Shown here piece by piece: positions 37,749-51,540 of a stretch of 64,000 bases of DNA. The translations under genes and the position numbers were made by a program. Source of the stretch: Campylorhamphus procurvoides (lineage: Eukaryota > Chordata > Aves > Passeriformes > Dendrocolaptidae); assembly GCA_013396655.1 (NCBI GenBank), contig WBMV01007704.1:626153-690152 (forward strand), given 5' to 3'. The first letter of the stretch is position 1, and each line of letters starts with the position of its first letter. The notes beneath the pieces are model-generated. The model saw only the letters and a program-made list of their open reading frames with translations. It had not been told where the DNA came from and did not search any database.

Positions 37749-40700
37749 ATTGTAGCATAGTTCACACAGCACATAACTAATTTTAGCTGAGAACATTATA
37801 AAAAACAACGATTTTCTGTGCCTAAAGGTTTTTAATGAAATCATTTAACTTGAAGAGTCTGAGAACAGAATGTATTCTGAAGGATTGAACCGAAGCAATA
37901 ATAACATCATGCTGATTATTATTTTCAGGGAGCCTAAATATTTCTCCACTGCTATTTTCCACACAGTATCACCCATTACTTTTTAATAAATGGCCTACAT
38001 TTCATTATGTAAGAAATGAAAAACAGAGAAACTGCTTGGGGTTTTCTTCAGCTCTTGTGCTCTGTAATTCAGGCAAGGCTGTTCCCCATTAATCTGCTCT
38101 CAACAATTACTACATACCAGCCTCCAGCTCTGCTTACATCCCTGTATGTGCTATTAGACCTGTTGAATCCCAAGTTCTGCTTATGAGCAATAGGATCAAC
38201 TGTGGGGTAAAAAATTCTGTATTTATGGGATGATTTGAAAATAAGCACAATGCCAGCATCTCCTTCTGCTGAAAATTCCCAATCCAGAATTCAGATTGAT
38301 AATTTATCTGTGATTGATGCAAAGTGAAAATCTGAGCTGTGTAAAGTTCTGATAGCAAAATACAAAAGCAGATTAAGCTTATCTGATTTACATTTTCTCA
38401 CTATCTAAAGAGGCAGACTTACAAAATCTTTTAGAAATATTGGTGAGCCTCACAGTCTACCTGAGCTGAGTTTTGAATTCTAAAGCTGATTTGTCTTCCA
38501 GGTTTGGAAAGGAGATAGGAAGTGAAATACCTGTTTAAACTCATGTAGGAACCCAGAGCTGAACCTAAGTAAACTCTGTTTTCCTGAGTCCTGAGCCAAA
38601 GCACCTTTATAATACCCAACCCATTAAAAAAATTAATTATAGTGTTACTTAAATATGGTAATGATAATGCTCAAATATGAGTAGTGTTTCTGAGAGGGTA
38701 GTTTAAGAAGACCAAGAATAGAGAAAGATACAGGCACAGAGAGATACTAAAGGTCATACATTACGTGAATTGGGTCCTCTGAGTACTACTACACTCCTGT
38801 CCTTCTTTCTGCAGCTTTTGCAGGACTTTTGGGATTCTTTGGAGAATCAAGACATGGAAACTCCCATGGACCAGCACTCTGAGACAAGCATAAGAACCTC
38901 AACTAATCTGGATACAAAAAGCATGCCGTAATTGTCACCTGCTGTTAGTAACATACAGAAACCTCTTTGGCAGGACTGATGCAGGATGTCCTCCCCTGGT
39001 CTGCTGGAGCTCTGCTGTGGGGGTAAAAGTCACCTACAGAAACAGCAAAGCTTCTTTGCAAGTCAATCCACCTCCTGATGATTTCCAAAGGAGCTGGTGA
39101 CCATCCTAAATATCACAACCTTCAAACAAAGTTCAGGAATGTGTCTTGGAGGTTGATCTCTCTCTGGTTTGCATACACAGCCCTGTGTGCCTTCATACAC
39201 ATGTTGGTGAGTGTGTGTGTGTTATAAACCACACACCACTGCACACACTTCTCCCTCTGGGAAGATGAGAAGGCAAGCCCATGGCAGATGTTAGTCTTGC
39301 TGCTCAGTGATGAAGGGTATTCAGAGAAAGCAGCAGTAAATGGGGTATAGAAATCTATGGAAAAGAGGTATTTCTACATCAGTCCGTGACATGAGGAATC
39401 CCACTGTTGCCACTGACTCACACTCCCAGGCAGAGGCTCTCCAGTTGGAAAATGAGAAAGAAGAGACCTCAGAAGGAAATGTCAGGGCAGTAATTTTCTC
39501 ATAGGACTCTTTTTGGCAGCTGGAGATAGTGACTCTATAATAACATCTTGAAGTCTTGAAGGGGGATCCCTCCAGAACGGAAACGTCCTTAGAAGGACCA
39601 TTTCCCTGGTTGTGTTCAAGCCTGTGGGAAACTATTACCCTATGACGAGTTCTTCTAAACTAGATAGGATTTATATTCATTCTTAAATGGTGCTTTATTT
39701 TTGGCAACTTCCCCACTGTGACTTGACATCTCAGAAGCAATACCCTTCAGATTCTCAGAAGCCAGAAACGCTGCTGACAGAACTAATTCAGAACTGTCTT
39801 CATCAGCTCTACTCACTTGATACCATTTTCTTTCCATTCAGTTATTCCCTTCTTGGCTAATTCTGGAAGAGGTGTGTGTGTATAAAAAAAAAATTAAGGC
39901 TATCTTGCTGGACATTAATAATCCAGATCAAGGGAAGCAAAGAAAAGAGCTCTCTGTTTAACCTGACTGTATTTCTAGTTCAGGAGGTTTGGATTTTGTG
40001 TAATGAGACTTAGGGACAGGTGCTGGATAAGGCTTGGAAAACAGCCCAAATTTGGGGATATAATTCTGAATGTATGTTGTGAGCTTTGGGATACCTTCAA
40101 TACATTTCTAGAAGATTTTACTAAACTAAATTGGCACTGAGCTGCTTGTTAGAGGGTGTTTTCCCTTTCCCTGCAGACCTTGGAATCTCAGTCTGAGATC
40201 TGAAAATGAGACTGGACTCATTTCTGATTGTACACCTTCAGAAGAAAGAAGAGATTGGCAAGCTTTCCCACTGCCTTCAGTGATATTTCTTAATCTCATT
40301 AACCCCTGGAACTTTATTAATGTGAAGTGTAGTAATATAATAGCCCATTCTGCTGGTTATGTGCAACGTGCAGACAAATTCCAGATCAATATTTTCATTT
40401 TACTCGTTGTTCGGATTTGGCAGTAATGATGAATGGCAAAATCTGCTGCTAATTGAGGGAGAGATTCCACACACGGTGAGAAGCTGACACTTCCCCAGAC
40501 ATTCAAAACTGAAGCACAGTCTAATATTCTGATCTGTACTTGACCTATAAGTCTTCCAGTTTTCACACAAGGGTGAGAATTTGGTGACTCCTGGTGTTAG
40601 AGTTCTCACCAGACTCTTTAGTTACATTGAATAACAGCTACTGGGAAATCTGATACAAAGGAAGTAATTCATGTTTTGCACCTGAATTCAAATATTCCTA

Positions 40701-42449
40701 CTGTGCTTTGTGTTAGAATTTAGCAAGAGTGTGATTAGCTCCTGTATTGAACATCACCACTTCAAATAATGACACTTCAGCGGCCATTGTTTTCAGAAAC
40801 ACAACTGGGAAATCTCTCTGAAATTAAACCAAACCACTTTTCAATGCTTGCATTTAGCTCAGAGTTTAGATTCAAATTTATAGCAACAGACAGGTGATCT
40901 GGAGGTTTATGTCCTGTGAGTAGGCAAGAACAATTAAAACAAGTTAAAATGATTAAACTCTCCTTTCTGTTGTAACTGAACTTGGAAAAACAATGCTGAA
41001 TTTTGAATTTTCAAAAAGCTAAAGAATATTTCTGGTGAATTTTTCAGGCAGATGTTTCTTTCACAACAATTCTGAATTGCCTGCCTGGTAGTGTCAGGCA
41101 CTTACAGAGCCAGGCAACGTAAACATTAAAAATGTCTTGGCAGCCTTGATGCCATACCCAAACCAAAAACCCTGCGAGTTCCAAGGGAAGGGACGGTTCT
41201 TCACTTGGTCAGAGCATGCCAGGAGGTCTCTTCTCTATTTGGGATGATCCCAGATCATCTGTGAGGGGAAAAAATGGAGTAAATTCCAGTGCCTTAGTTC
41301 AGGGGTCTGAAGATTGTGAACTTCCTCCTTTCTTGGTGTATTTGTACAGGTGGACCCCCACGATATTTTGAGCTCTAAAAGTGCAGTGATTATAGTGATT
41401 ATCATGGATCTGGAGACCACCTCTGCCCTCAGCAGAGCACACTGTGCCCTGTATGAGTCTTGGTTGAGCAGACTCTAGTAGGGTAAATTAACCCTCCTCC
41501 ATCTGCCACATTTTGTCATGTGTTCCATTTTACGTTTAAATAATTTATGATATATCCATATAAAGCCATTCATCCCTTTTAGTTTTGTAATTTAGCACTT
41601 CTTGAAGCCAGACTTGCCACCCAGCTCATGGGCAAGCATTGACATGAGATCAGCTTCTTGCTCTTGAATAAATACCATCAGTGTGGGGGGAAGTTACGTG
41701 GTGACTCATGTCCAAACACTGTAGGCCACGACAAAGCCTTGAGATGCTGCATCTAAGTTTAGGCTCAGATTGCAACAGACAGCTAACCTGACAAATGGGA
41801 TGCAGAACAATGTGAAAATTCTTACACAGACTAGACTTCCAGTCACTTGATACTGTGTAATGTAAGATAAATAGAAATCTTGGTTATGAAGCTTTAAAAA
41901 ACCTCCGGATGGAATGCTTGTTGAAGATAATACTGTCCAATTTCTCCTTTGTCAGCTGTAAAATTCGTCTCCTTATTAAAAAAAAAAAGGTTTAAATAAC
42001 CAAAGTTTATAAAACATATGTTTGCATTTAAAACTGTTTTGCTGTTCACTCTGAGATGACTTTGGAGACAAAGTCTATGTTATAATACCACTTCCATTAA
42101 ACATTGGAAGCTCAGGTTTTTGCAAAAAATTTCACACAAACATTCTGCTCTTAATCCAAACAGAGGGGTTATGAACTGAACCTTCAAACAGAAACTCTCA
42201 ATATTTGGCTTCTCAGCTCAGTAGCACCAATATGGGATGCCAACCAGCACGCAGTGTAATTAATAATTGTTGTAAAAAAGGGTCCTTAAGGCAGAATACC
42301 CCATGCATATAGCTTGTCTGCTTTTTTAACCAAATAAGGGAATAGGGCATTTCACTGTTTATAATAGCACCATGAAATACGACATTTCAATCTGTTAAAG
42401 AAAACACATTTAAACTTTTCCTGCCCATTTCCAAGTTTCTTTGACTTCT
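37749..42449. other. About 4.7 kb AT-rich non-coding DNA
   Basis: No frame longer than about 75 codons and no recognisable repeat. A GTCCTT-AG-AAGGAC mini-hairpin lies near 39590 and a short (GT)n run near 39213. Nothing else is supported. Confidence 0.5.
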
Positions 42450-42502
42450 AAAAAAAATACTAAAAAAACCAAAAAAAACCAAAACAAAACAAAAAAAAAA
42501 CC
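42450..42502. repeat. A-rich tract
   Basis: A runs broken by C pairs and CAAAA units. Similar A/C tracts recur at 55197, 55719 and 57652 in this window. This is simple sequence. Confidence 0.9.
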
Positions 42503-45388
42503 TGGCTACAAGTCTCTGGCAGATTTATAGTTTTTCACATTACAAAACACTTTAACAAAGCTCCAGAGATGAACAATGTATCACCCAAGTTCTGTCAGTT
42601 ATGCAGGGATTGTACACACAGTTCCCAAAGAGTAAACATGCAAAAATCAATTCCAGGGAATGACAGAAAGTGGAACTAATTAAAGATGCTGAAGCAAAAG
42701 AGATCATTTTCTAAGACAAACATGTCAATATTTATCACATAAGAGACGCTGGTGCTGTAGTGAGTCTGGTGGTGTTTATAAGCACATCTGACACAATAAC
42801 TTGTTGGTAATTATAAAATGAATACTAATAAAATATATATAAATACTTAAGCCCTGCACTAGGCAACTCTTAAACTACTGCTTTAGCCTCTTACCAAAGC
42901 TAAACCATTATATTTTCTGACAGCATCTTGAAGTTCTTTAAGGACCAAACATTTGCTACTATTCCCACTTCCCATTACAACTTTTTTGTCTTTAATAGAG
43001 TTGCTTTTAATTACCCCAGTGCAAGGAAGCAGATTCAGACCACGAACTCCTCATTCCACATCCTCCTTTGCTGTCTTTTTACCCCCCTGCCAGTCCAGTG
43101 GCTGCTAACCACAGCTACCATGGGCTGTCCAGGTTGTGGTGTCATTCCTGCCCGGTGCTCATTAACCCTTCATCTTGCTGGAGGTTTCCTTGGCTCAGCC
43201 CCAGGCCAAAGCAGATGAAACACATCCTCAGAATTTTATTCCCTGCTACTACTCTGTGCTGTATTCTGAGCAGAAATTTTCAGTCAGTGGGTTTTCACTC
43301 CCCAGAAACAAGAGCAACAAAGTGCATTTAGAAGGAAAGGATGTCTTCCTCAGTCTTACAAAAGTCAGCAGAGCTATTATAATTTTTAAAGCTTTGCAAT
43401 ACTCAAGGTGATGCTGGTGTGGTTCTTCCAGGTGAGGTTTTTCTCATCAGCTAAGTGTTTGATGTTCAATAACAGCAAAGCTACACACTCCCAGAATGTT
43501 GAAACTACTGCCAGCACCTCCCTTTTGCACAGCCAGGTGTTCCAAGGCAAGGAGTGCATGTTTGTTAATGCTTTGCTTTGTTTCTGTACCATGGTGTGCC
43601 ACTGAAACACAGACGCTGAAGGGGAGGCAGCTATTGCCTCTCACTGGAAAAGGACTTCTGTGCTCTGGTGCCAAAGACAGAGGGGACAAAGTGGGGAGAA
43701 GAGATGAGTGTGTGAATGGGCACAAGTTACATGAGCTCTGTGTATTTCTGCACCCAGGCCAGTTATCCTTTCATGGTTCCCTGGGGTATTTTATTATCTA
43801 GTATATCTGAGGTTTCCAACTGCTCCTGAGTTCTGCACTCTGTATTGAAAGCATTCAGGACACACTAATTCCTTGTAAAGCACAGCTCTGGAGCTGATCA
43901 ATAAAATTCAGCTTTGCAGATTGAAGTTCCTTTTCCCCATCAATACAAATTGAGTATTGCAAACTGAAGGGAAAATCTGCAGCAAACCTGCACAGCACAG
44001 AGAAGAAAGAGCACTATGGCTGAAAAGCTTTACTTCTGAGTTTTTGGCTTTGGAAAGGTTAAGGTCCTATTCCTTTCTATTTTTGATTGTCTTGGGTGGA
44101 AAATTAACTTTAACATCAAGAAAGCCAGGTTATATTCATCATTTGACTTTATTTCTATTTGGTTGGTTAGTAAGAGAATTTCCTGTTTGCAGGAAAGTTC
44201 TGTGCTTTGGAAAGAACGTTTTATTTCAGGTTGGTTGAAACACTATATGCTGTAGTTGACATAGTGAAAGAAATAAAGTTCAGGAAGTTTTCATTGCTGC
44301 CTGAAAGGAAATTTTATCAGACCTGACATCCATGATGTTAGAAGTTTCAGTATTCCCAAAGGGGCATTTTCTAACTTTTCTGTGGCTGGTTCCAGTTCAG
44401 GCTTTAGTGCCACATTCAGAAGAATGGTTCTTTAGGATTTTTTAAGTAGCTCTTTCCCCTTTTCAGAGCTGTCTCATGCTCTGGATCATCACCAGCATGT
44501 GTGATCACTGTGAGATGGTTTGAGGAACTGCTTCAATTCAAAACAAAACAAAACTTTCTTTTTCTTCTCCACCCACCTGCTGCCTCCAGCTAAGTTACCT
44601 GAGTAGTTTCCCATGGGTTTGCACAGCCATAGTTCAGGGGAAGGAGTCAGTGCAGAAATAAAAGGCCCAGCATGCACAGGAAGAGGGATGGATTAAGCCA
44701 GTGTTGCCACTAAAAGTTGTTCATGTGGAACCATAATCACTGTATCAGTTCATTATCATGCAAGGACTACCTTGTTTCCTTAAATCAACACATCCAACTC
44801 CCTCACCCCCACCCCCCAAAATTGATTCATGTGTCTGAGAAAGATGTGTTAAGTACCACGCACTGAAAAGAAACAGATGTTTGATGTGAATGTTAAAAAT
44901 TCCAGGAGAGCTTTTGCAATGCTCTGGTGTCCTTGGCCAGCTTCCCTGTATTGTGTATTGTTTGGAAACTCTGCAGAAATGGGTGCTGCAGACATGTGTA
45001 ATGTAAGGCACCTATCAAAGGCAGCCCAGAAGCCCAGGGCACACGTAGAATCTCTGTAATAAAAGAGGGAAAGATCATAAATGAAAGGAAGGCAGAAAGA
45101 ATAAAACGTATTTATCTAAGGGAAGAAGAGGAGGCAAACCCAAACACAATTGTAGGAATAATGACTCCTGGAAAGTAAGCAAAGCACGAGGAGGTCAGTG
45201 CACATTGATCACTGAACACCTGAACAAAAACATCAGGTGATGATGCTCAGTTGGAATTTGTAGTGAATGAGCTGATTATTGAATGTCCCAGCAGTGTCAG
45301 ATAAGAACAGCCCTTTTGGAGTGATGCTGTGCAGTCCAGCACAAGCAAAACTCAAGCTTTTGCAAGTGCAGGAAGTAACATAGCTACA
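42503..45388. other. Non-coding DNA, overlapping chance frames
   Basis: Short frames of 65-101 codons overlap on both strands around 42930-43800 without any recognisable protein. No CpG island or named repeat is present. Confidence 0.5.
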
Positions 45389-45402
45389 AACACACACACA
45401 CA
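45389..45402. repeat. Short (CA)n microsatellite
   Basis: About seven CA units follow GCTACAAA. It is a small dinucleotide repeat. Confidence 0.85.
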
Positions 45403-46772
45403 AATACCTGTATCTTAAACATAGCTGGAGATATGGCATAATGCAAGCCAAACCTCTAGTACTTTTGGAATTAAATAAAAAGAGAGAAATATTTGGATTA
45501 GGCAACAGTTGGACACTCCTAAACTAACCTGCTCCTCACCTTGACTCCATCCCACCACCTATTTAAGATTAATTGAAGTAAAAGCCCCTGTCACACACCT
45601 ACAAACTTTATTATTACATCAGAGACTCCCCTGGTTTCAAGGGCTGGCAAGTGCAGTGGTAGCCCTGATGGTAAGGTTGGAAAAACCAGGCTTTGGTCTC
45701 AAGTTTGCAGAAATGATGTGGGTTTTTTTATCATAACTGGGTCTGTTGTTAGTAATGTACAAGGTAAACATTTACACATGAGAAATAAAGCACAAACAAG
45801 TCAGCTGAGTCATATTCACAGGCAGGGTAGTTAATGGCGTGAAAAGGATTCACACCTCGACTCCCTTTTCTGTGTTTTATTCACAAATCCATTGAAGTCA
45901 TGGGATACTTCTGAGTTTGTGAAGAATTTAAAGAACACATTGCATCTTCAACACACACATATATACATATGTTTACACAGCCAAAAGAGTTTTCTGGCTC
46001 TGGAAACCACTTATAAACAGTTCTACCTACATTAAACAGGTAAGAAATAACATACAGCATTTTACTGGTTGAAAGCAACTGTATTTTCGTGTTTATAAAT
46101 TGCAACAAAGAAATTTAGCAGCTCTGATTCCATGGTAGTCAGGGGTATTCCTGCAAGCAACTCATTCAGAAGGACTTTCAGTCCAGCAGCACCCTCCTCC
46201 TGGTCCCTCCATCCTCCCCAGAGACCTTCTGCCTTTTTAGAGGACAACCATCTCTGCCTTTGTCCTGGAACAGATAAATGGATGGCAGAGGTTATCCCAT
46301 GGGCAGGTTTCAGTGTCTGAGACCCACATGGGGCAGACAGACAAACACAACAGTGAACAGTCAGGATGAACACAGAGAATGGGAGAAGTGATTCCACGCA
46401 GGTCCAAACACAGTTATCAGGAAAATCTTGACCATGAGATCTGTGTCACTATAGAACTATTTTCCCATGCATAATAATAGAAGTCTTGAAACCTTCCTAC
46501 TTGGATCATCATCTCATGTATGGTATAATTGACCTGTGTATGGTATGACTACATAGCAAAGACATTTTAACTCTCAACAGGGCTGTGCAGGGCTCAGCTG
46601 TGATTTTAAATGAATGAAGACAGTATAACACTTGCAAAAAACTTTATTTCCTCCTTGTGGCTGTTACCTGCTGACTTAGGGATCCTACCTATGAGCTCTC
46701 AGTTAGCAGTCTCCCTTGAGTCCTGGAAAGTGTCAATTTCTTTGAAAACTCCTCTTACCAATGTTTTTTTAG
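45403..46772. other. Non-coding DNA
   Basis: Nothing supported apart from an ACACACATATATACATATG purine-pyrimidine alternation near 45952. A 111-codon minus frame at 46062-46397 has no motif. Confidence 0.5.
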
Positions 46773-47037
46773 GCTGGGAAGAGAGAAGGGCTAGATGGAT
46801 AATTACCTTGAGAATCTGAAGAACAACAACGACAAGTCCAAAAGGAATGAGGGTGCACCTAAGAAAGCAGGAAACACCTCAGGAGGAAACCTTCCGTATC
46901 AGAAGTTGAAGAGGAGAAAAAAGGGAAAGTCAGGAAAAGCTGGAAAAGAAAATACTCCGTCAAAAGCATTCACTGAAGCCCCAGAGGTGCTTTGCTTTCA
47001 TTCATCACGTTCATTTGAATGTAGCTCTCTTTTATGA
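46773..47037 (+). other. Candidate exon with lysine-rich 80-codon frame
   Basis: A splice acceptor-like sequence, CCAATGTTTTTTTAG, ends at 46772. An ATG at 46795 then opens 80 codons to a TGA at 47035-47037, and the codon immediately before this ATG is TAG. The peptide is strongly basic in its middle (LKRRKKGKSGKAGKEN around residues 39-54) and has no family resemblance. The high lysine content follows from a purine-rich strand, so the frame may be accidental. A micropeptide, a lncRNA exon or chance are all possible. Confidence 0.2.
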
Positions 47038-47431
47038 GCAACAGTGGGAAAATGAAGAGCAGCTGATCACTCATACACATCACCTTCCAGCCTGACAAGG
47101 GCCTGTGCAATGGGCTAGAGAAGCACAGCAGAAACTCCAAAGGTGATCCAGCAGTGCTGGTGATGGTCTTTCCCTCACAGCATGGCTCTGCTCCCAGGAT
47201 TTCTGGGCTGATGAGGCTCCTGCTGACCCTCTGACAAATTGCACTGTTCCAATTCTTTGTGTGTGCAGATGCCCACATTTCAATAGATGGGATCGCACTA
47301 TGCTAAGAACTTTCATATCTTCATTTATATCTCAAGACTTCCTTTTTAGTTGGCTTCAGTATGGATATACAAAGAAATCGAGAAAGGACTGGAAATTTGA
47401 GTAACATAAACATAACTGATATTTCTATAGT

Positions 47432-47458
47432 AAAAAACAAACAAACAAACAAAACAAC
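47432..47458. repeat. (CAAA)n microsatellite
   Basis: Four to five CAAA units within an A-rich run. Simple repeat. Confidence 0.9.
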
Positions 47459-48433
47459 TAACGGTCCCTTGTCTCAGTTTTCCATTTTGGGGGGTATTTG
47501 ATGTTTTTTTCCTTCAAAGCTGGATTCCTCCTTTATAAAACCAAGGAAACAGGATTTCACCTTCCTAGAGAACCATCTGTGGTGGGAAATAATCCAAGTT
47601 CTACCTAATAAAAGCAATGAGGCAGCATAAGATGCACATGGCAGGGATTGTTTTCCAAGTCCTTTCAGATGCAGGAGTGATAAAACAATGTGTTGCTTTG
47701 CTCCATTTTCAAAATCCATCTCCTCTGAGGAGGTTGTCAAGGATTGTAACAGGTTTTGTCTGATTTATTGTATGTGAACAGTTTCTATCTTGTTCCACTA
47801 GCTTGTTGGTGCCCCCTCGTGTTTAAAAGAATGTGATAAAGATCAATTGCATTCATGGAGAAGAATATAAATAACTATACCTGAAAAAGGTATGAAAATG
47901 AAAGCAACGGGAAAAAAAAAAGATTTTTAAAAGACTTTCTTCAGAATTGAAAACACAGTTTTAGCTTGTAATTTTTCAGGATTGTTTTTATTCCAGATGT
48001 CATCAAAGCCAATAATAAATTAAAGGCACTTATAAGTTTATAATAAGTGTATTTTTTAAAGTATTTAAAAAAAAAACAAAAAGAACACTGAGATCCCTTC
48101 TCTTTGTTCTGTTCAGGTTTATTTTTCCTATGCATATAATAAATAATTAAATAATGCTCTTCATGACCTGATGGTGAAAGATATCTGAGGACTTGTTTTC
48201 AGGTGCCAGTATTTTAAGGTGTGTGAGTTGTTGGGTGTGCAGATTCTACATGAGAAAAAGGAGCTGGAGCAGAGTCAGTCACTGGAAGTTCTCATTGTGT
48301 CACTGGTCCCTCTCAGACCCTGTGCCAAGTGCTCACCTCATAGCTCTTGGTATCCTCAGCCTCAGTACCTGTGCTGGCCTCTTCCCATGGGAATTCAACC
48401 TGTCGGTAAGGCAGAAGAACTGTGTAAAAGCAA
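47459..48433. other. AT-rich non-coding DNA
   Basis: No gene or named repeat is seen. A-rich runs occur near 47912 and 48068. Short frames on either strand carry no recognisable motif. Confidence 0.5.
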
Positions 48434-48461
48434 ATTATATATATATATATATATGTATATA
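48434..48461. repeat. (TA)n microsatellite
   Basis: About 13 TA units with one GT interruption. It could be length-polymorphic. Confidence 0.92.
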
Positions 48462-48800
48462 GTCTTCTATCATTGGAATAGCTGATAAAATAGGCCAATG
48501 AAAAGTTGCATTTGTGCTAACTCATGACCAGATTCTTGTGCAGCAACACAGAATGGGTGGGAAGGGGGGGGAAGGCATGGTTTTCAGTGCCAGGATGAAT
48601 GCAGGTGGATGACTTGGGTCAGGGGCATGACGGCAAGGAAACATTTTGCTGTGGTCCTAGTTAATGGCAGAAATTTGTATCCTGTGACTCTGGAGCACAG
48701 GATGAATCCTGTCACAGCCCAGCAGCTGAGAGGGACAGCCAGACTATGGCAGCATGCTGGGAGATGACCAGGTATGGGCTGGGTGGGTGGCAACCACCCC

Positions 48801-48836
48801 AGCAAAATACAAGAGTCCAGCAAAATACAAGAATCC
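48801..48836. repeat. 18-bp tandem duplication
   Basis: AGCAAAATACAAGA(G/A)TCC occurs twice back to back and begins a third partial copy. On the minus strand it gives a repeated LDSCIL peptide in a 138-codon frame (48584-49000) that otherwise looks like chance. Confidence 0.9.
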
Positions 48837-51527
48837 AGCAAATTTGAAGAGCTCTTGAAAGTCCTGTGTTTTGAAAGGGAGTAGCCAAGAGCTGATTTTG
48901 AGATGAAATCATCTGAATCATCAGAAATCCATGTGAATGTACCTATTTCCCAGTTTGACCTACATAAGGGATACACACAGAGCTTCCTAAAACCACTCAC
49001 ATTCGGTTTTCATCTTTCAGCAAGAGAGTGCTGTGATTCAAGTTCTTCTGAAAGAAAACTCCTTCATGCATCACAGTCCTGACAAAAATTGCAGTGGAAC
49101 ACCTTTTTTTCTTACATTGCAGACAGATGTCTGTTTGACAGTCTGGAGGGCGAGCTACAAAAAAATCTTCAAATGACAGATTAACTCCTAAATGGTGCAA
49201 TTAAAAAGATTTATTAAGGTTAGGTGGAGAAAGTGGCATTAGAGCTGAAGGAATGGCCTGGGTGTCACACCTACCCTGACATGAGGCAACAGCTAGTGAG
49301 AGAAGTTTGACTTTGGCTCAGTCATGGGGAACAAGATGTCAGGAGCTTACAAACTGTTTTTTTATCTAAGATTTTTATCCCTTCTTGCCCAGCCCTCCTC
49401 TCTTATCACTAAAGCTAGCCTATGGCTACAGGCTTTTGTATCACCTTGAGTTTGTCATCCCTTCCTTCTGGTTTTGCCTGACTTCCTACCCTGATTTACA
49501 CCAGCTTGGAAGAAAGCAGAGACCTGGGTTGTGGGAAGACACAGGACCCACTGTCAGCCATTTGCTTTTAAAACACCAGAGTCTGCTGTGTGCTGTAAGT
49601 GACGGATTTTTATGGCTCATTGGTGTACCATGACAAAGGCACAGTTTTGTTAACCTTAATTACCCCTCAGGGTATAGTCAGGCCAGTTATATTTAGAGAT
49701 ATAATGCAGGAAAGTATGTGGTGTCCAATCTGACCAGGAAACAACCACCACTGCCTTATTTTATTTATATGGATTCAAAGCACAACGTAAAAATGACTAT
49801 ATTGTTTCTGGAATCAATTTGATATTCAAAAACATGCACATGCTGGCACAACCATCCCTGACTCACCTGTTGCATGTGATGCTGTGTTTTGCTGAGATCT
49901 GCACACCCTGTCTCAGAGGGATGATTGCATATTGAAACATCCTTCTCCATATTTTTCTGTATTTCTTTTTTCAGTACCTGGCCTACAGAAATACAGTCTG
50001 AGGCTGAAAAACTGAACACAACTTTAACCAGTTCACCATTCTCACAGTATCTCAAGCAGGTCATGTTTTGAAAAATACTGGTGAATCACTCTGAACCTGC
50101 TACTGACTCAGCCCTGCTCATTGTTTTCTTGTTTCCAGGGAGTCTTCACAGAGATCCCAATTGAATTCAGGATTCATGTGTTTAAACCACAAACACCTTG
50201 GAGATAAATTGTGGATATTAAAAAAACCCCACACACCAACCCAAACAATGAAACAATTTCCCCCCAGTAACCACCAGTTGTAACAGAATATATGAAAGTC
50301 TAGAATTTAAACCTACAATTTGGTGATAGGCATGTGTGTAACTTCATTGGGAATGTCTCATGTCCATGGAAAGGCTTACAGTATTTGTAGGTAATTGCTG
50401 TATGTAGACCACTGTAGTAATTAAATTCTGAAAGAGTAGAGGTATATATATGTGGCATATTATCCAAATATTAGTGCAACAGGTTCTTTGCTGTTATACC
50501 ACAGTCTAGTACTGTTACAACTTCAGGTCTTCACTCTCTAGAGAAGTCCAAATTTGCTACTTTTAGGGAAGTGTGATTGTAAAACAATGGTCTTAAATTG
50601 TCAGCTGCCACTGCAGAAAATGCCCTTGTGACAGATGCCACACCTCAGAGATGGCAGATGCCTGGACAGTTCTTACAGGGCTCAGCATCTTCCCAGCTGT
50701 GGCCACACTGCCAGCTGGAAACACCTGAGTGACGAGGAGCATCAGGGATGGGAAGGGAAGGATTCTTAAGAAGTTACCAAGGAATTAACAGAAAGGCTTT
50801 GGGCATCTTTGTTTGTGGTGTCTGGGCTGGGTGCAGAAAAGGAAGATCAGTCTGAGCTCCTGCCTGCTGAGGAGGTGGGATGGACAGGGAGAAAACACCA
50901 CGGCCTGGGGCTGCAGGTGTCACCTCTGTTACCTTGGGGGGCAGGTGGCCACAGGGCGGGGCTGGAGGAACCAGCACCTCCTTCTGCAAGTGCTGTCAAA
51001 CCTCTGAGCTTTATGGAGTCTAATCTCCAGTGGATGACAAATATTGAGCTGATTTAGTGGCATATCTGCTGACAACGAAGGAGGATATGAAAGTATTTAG
51101 GTCCTGGCATGTGCAAACCATTGCTGCTCATGGTAAAATTCCCATCATTGTTAATGAAGTGTTAAAAACTTGTCTCTTAGTGGGCTGCCAGCCTGTGCAG
51201 GATGCTAATTCTGCTGCGGAATGAGTGTAGCACATGGGCTGGTCTTCCAGTGTCCAAGCCACTTAAAGGGTATTAGCCTAAGTCACTGTTGGTGCTTCTT
51301 TGTGTCTTAGGACAAAAGGCTTTCCTGCTTCAATTATAAATGGTGAAACAACTGCAGTTCAAAACGAAGTTGCAGAAAATATCTTGACTAAATGTGTGTT
51401 GAGGGAGATGCTAGCTCCTATAATTGCAAAGAGTGGCAAGCGGAGTCACAAGTAAATGCTTCACCCTTTTTTCCTCTTTATGATTCAGATGACTAAAGCT
51501 CTATGAGTAACTTTTGGTAAGCAATTT
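48837..51527. other. Non-coding DNA; GC-richer patch at about 50780-51010
   Basis: No supported gene. Around 50780-51010 a G-rich plus strand creates several overlapping open frames without recognisable content. A homopurine-type G run also occurs just to the left, near 48560. Confidence 0.5.
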
Positions 51528-51540
51528 TATATATATATAT
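51528..51540. repeat. Short (TA)n tract
   Basis: About six TA units follow GCAATTT and precede AATTTATTTTAA. Simple AT repeat. Confidence 0.9.
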
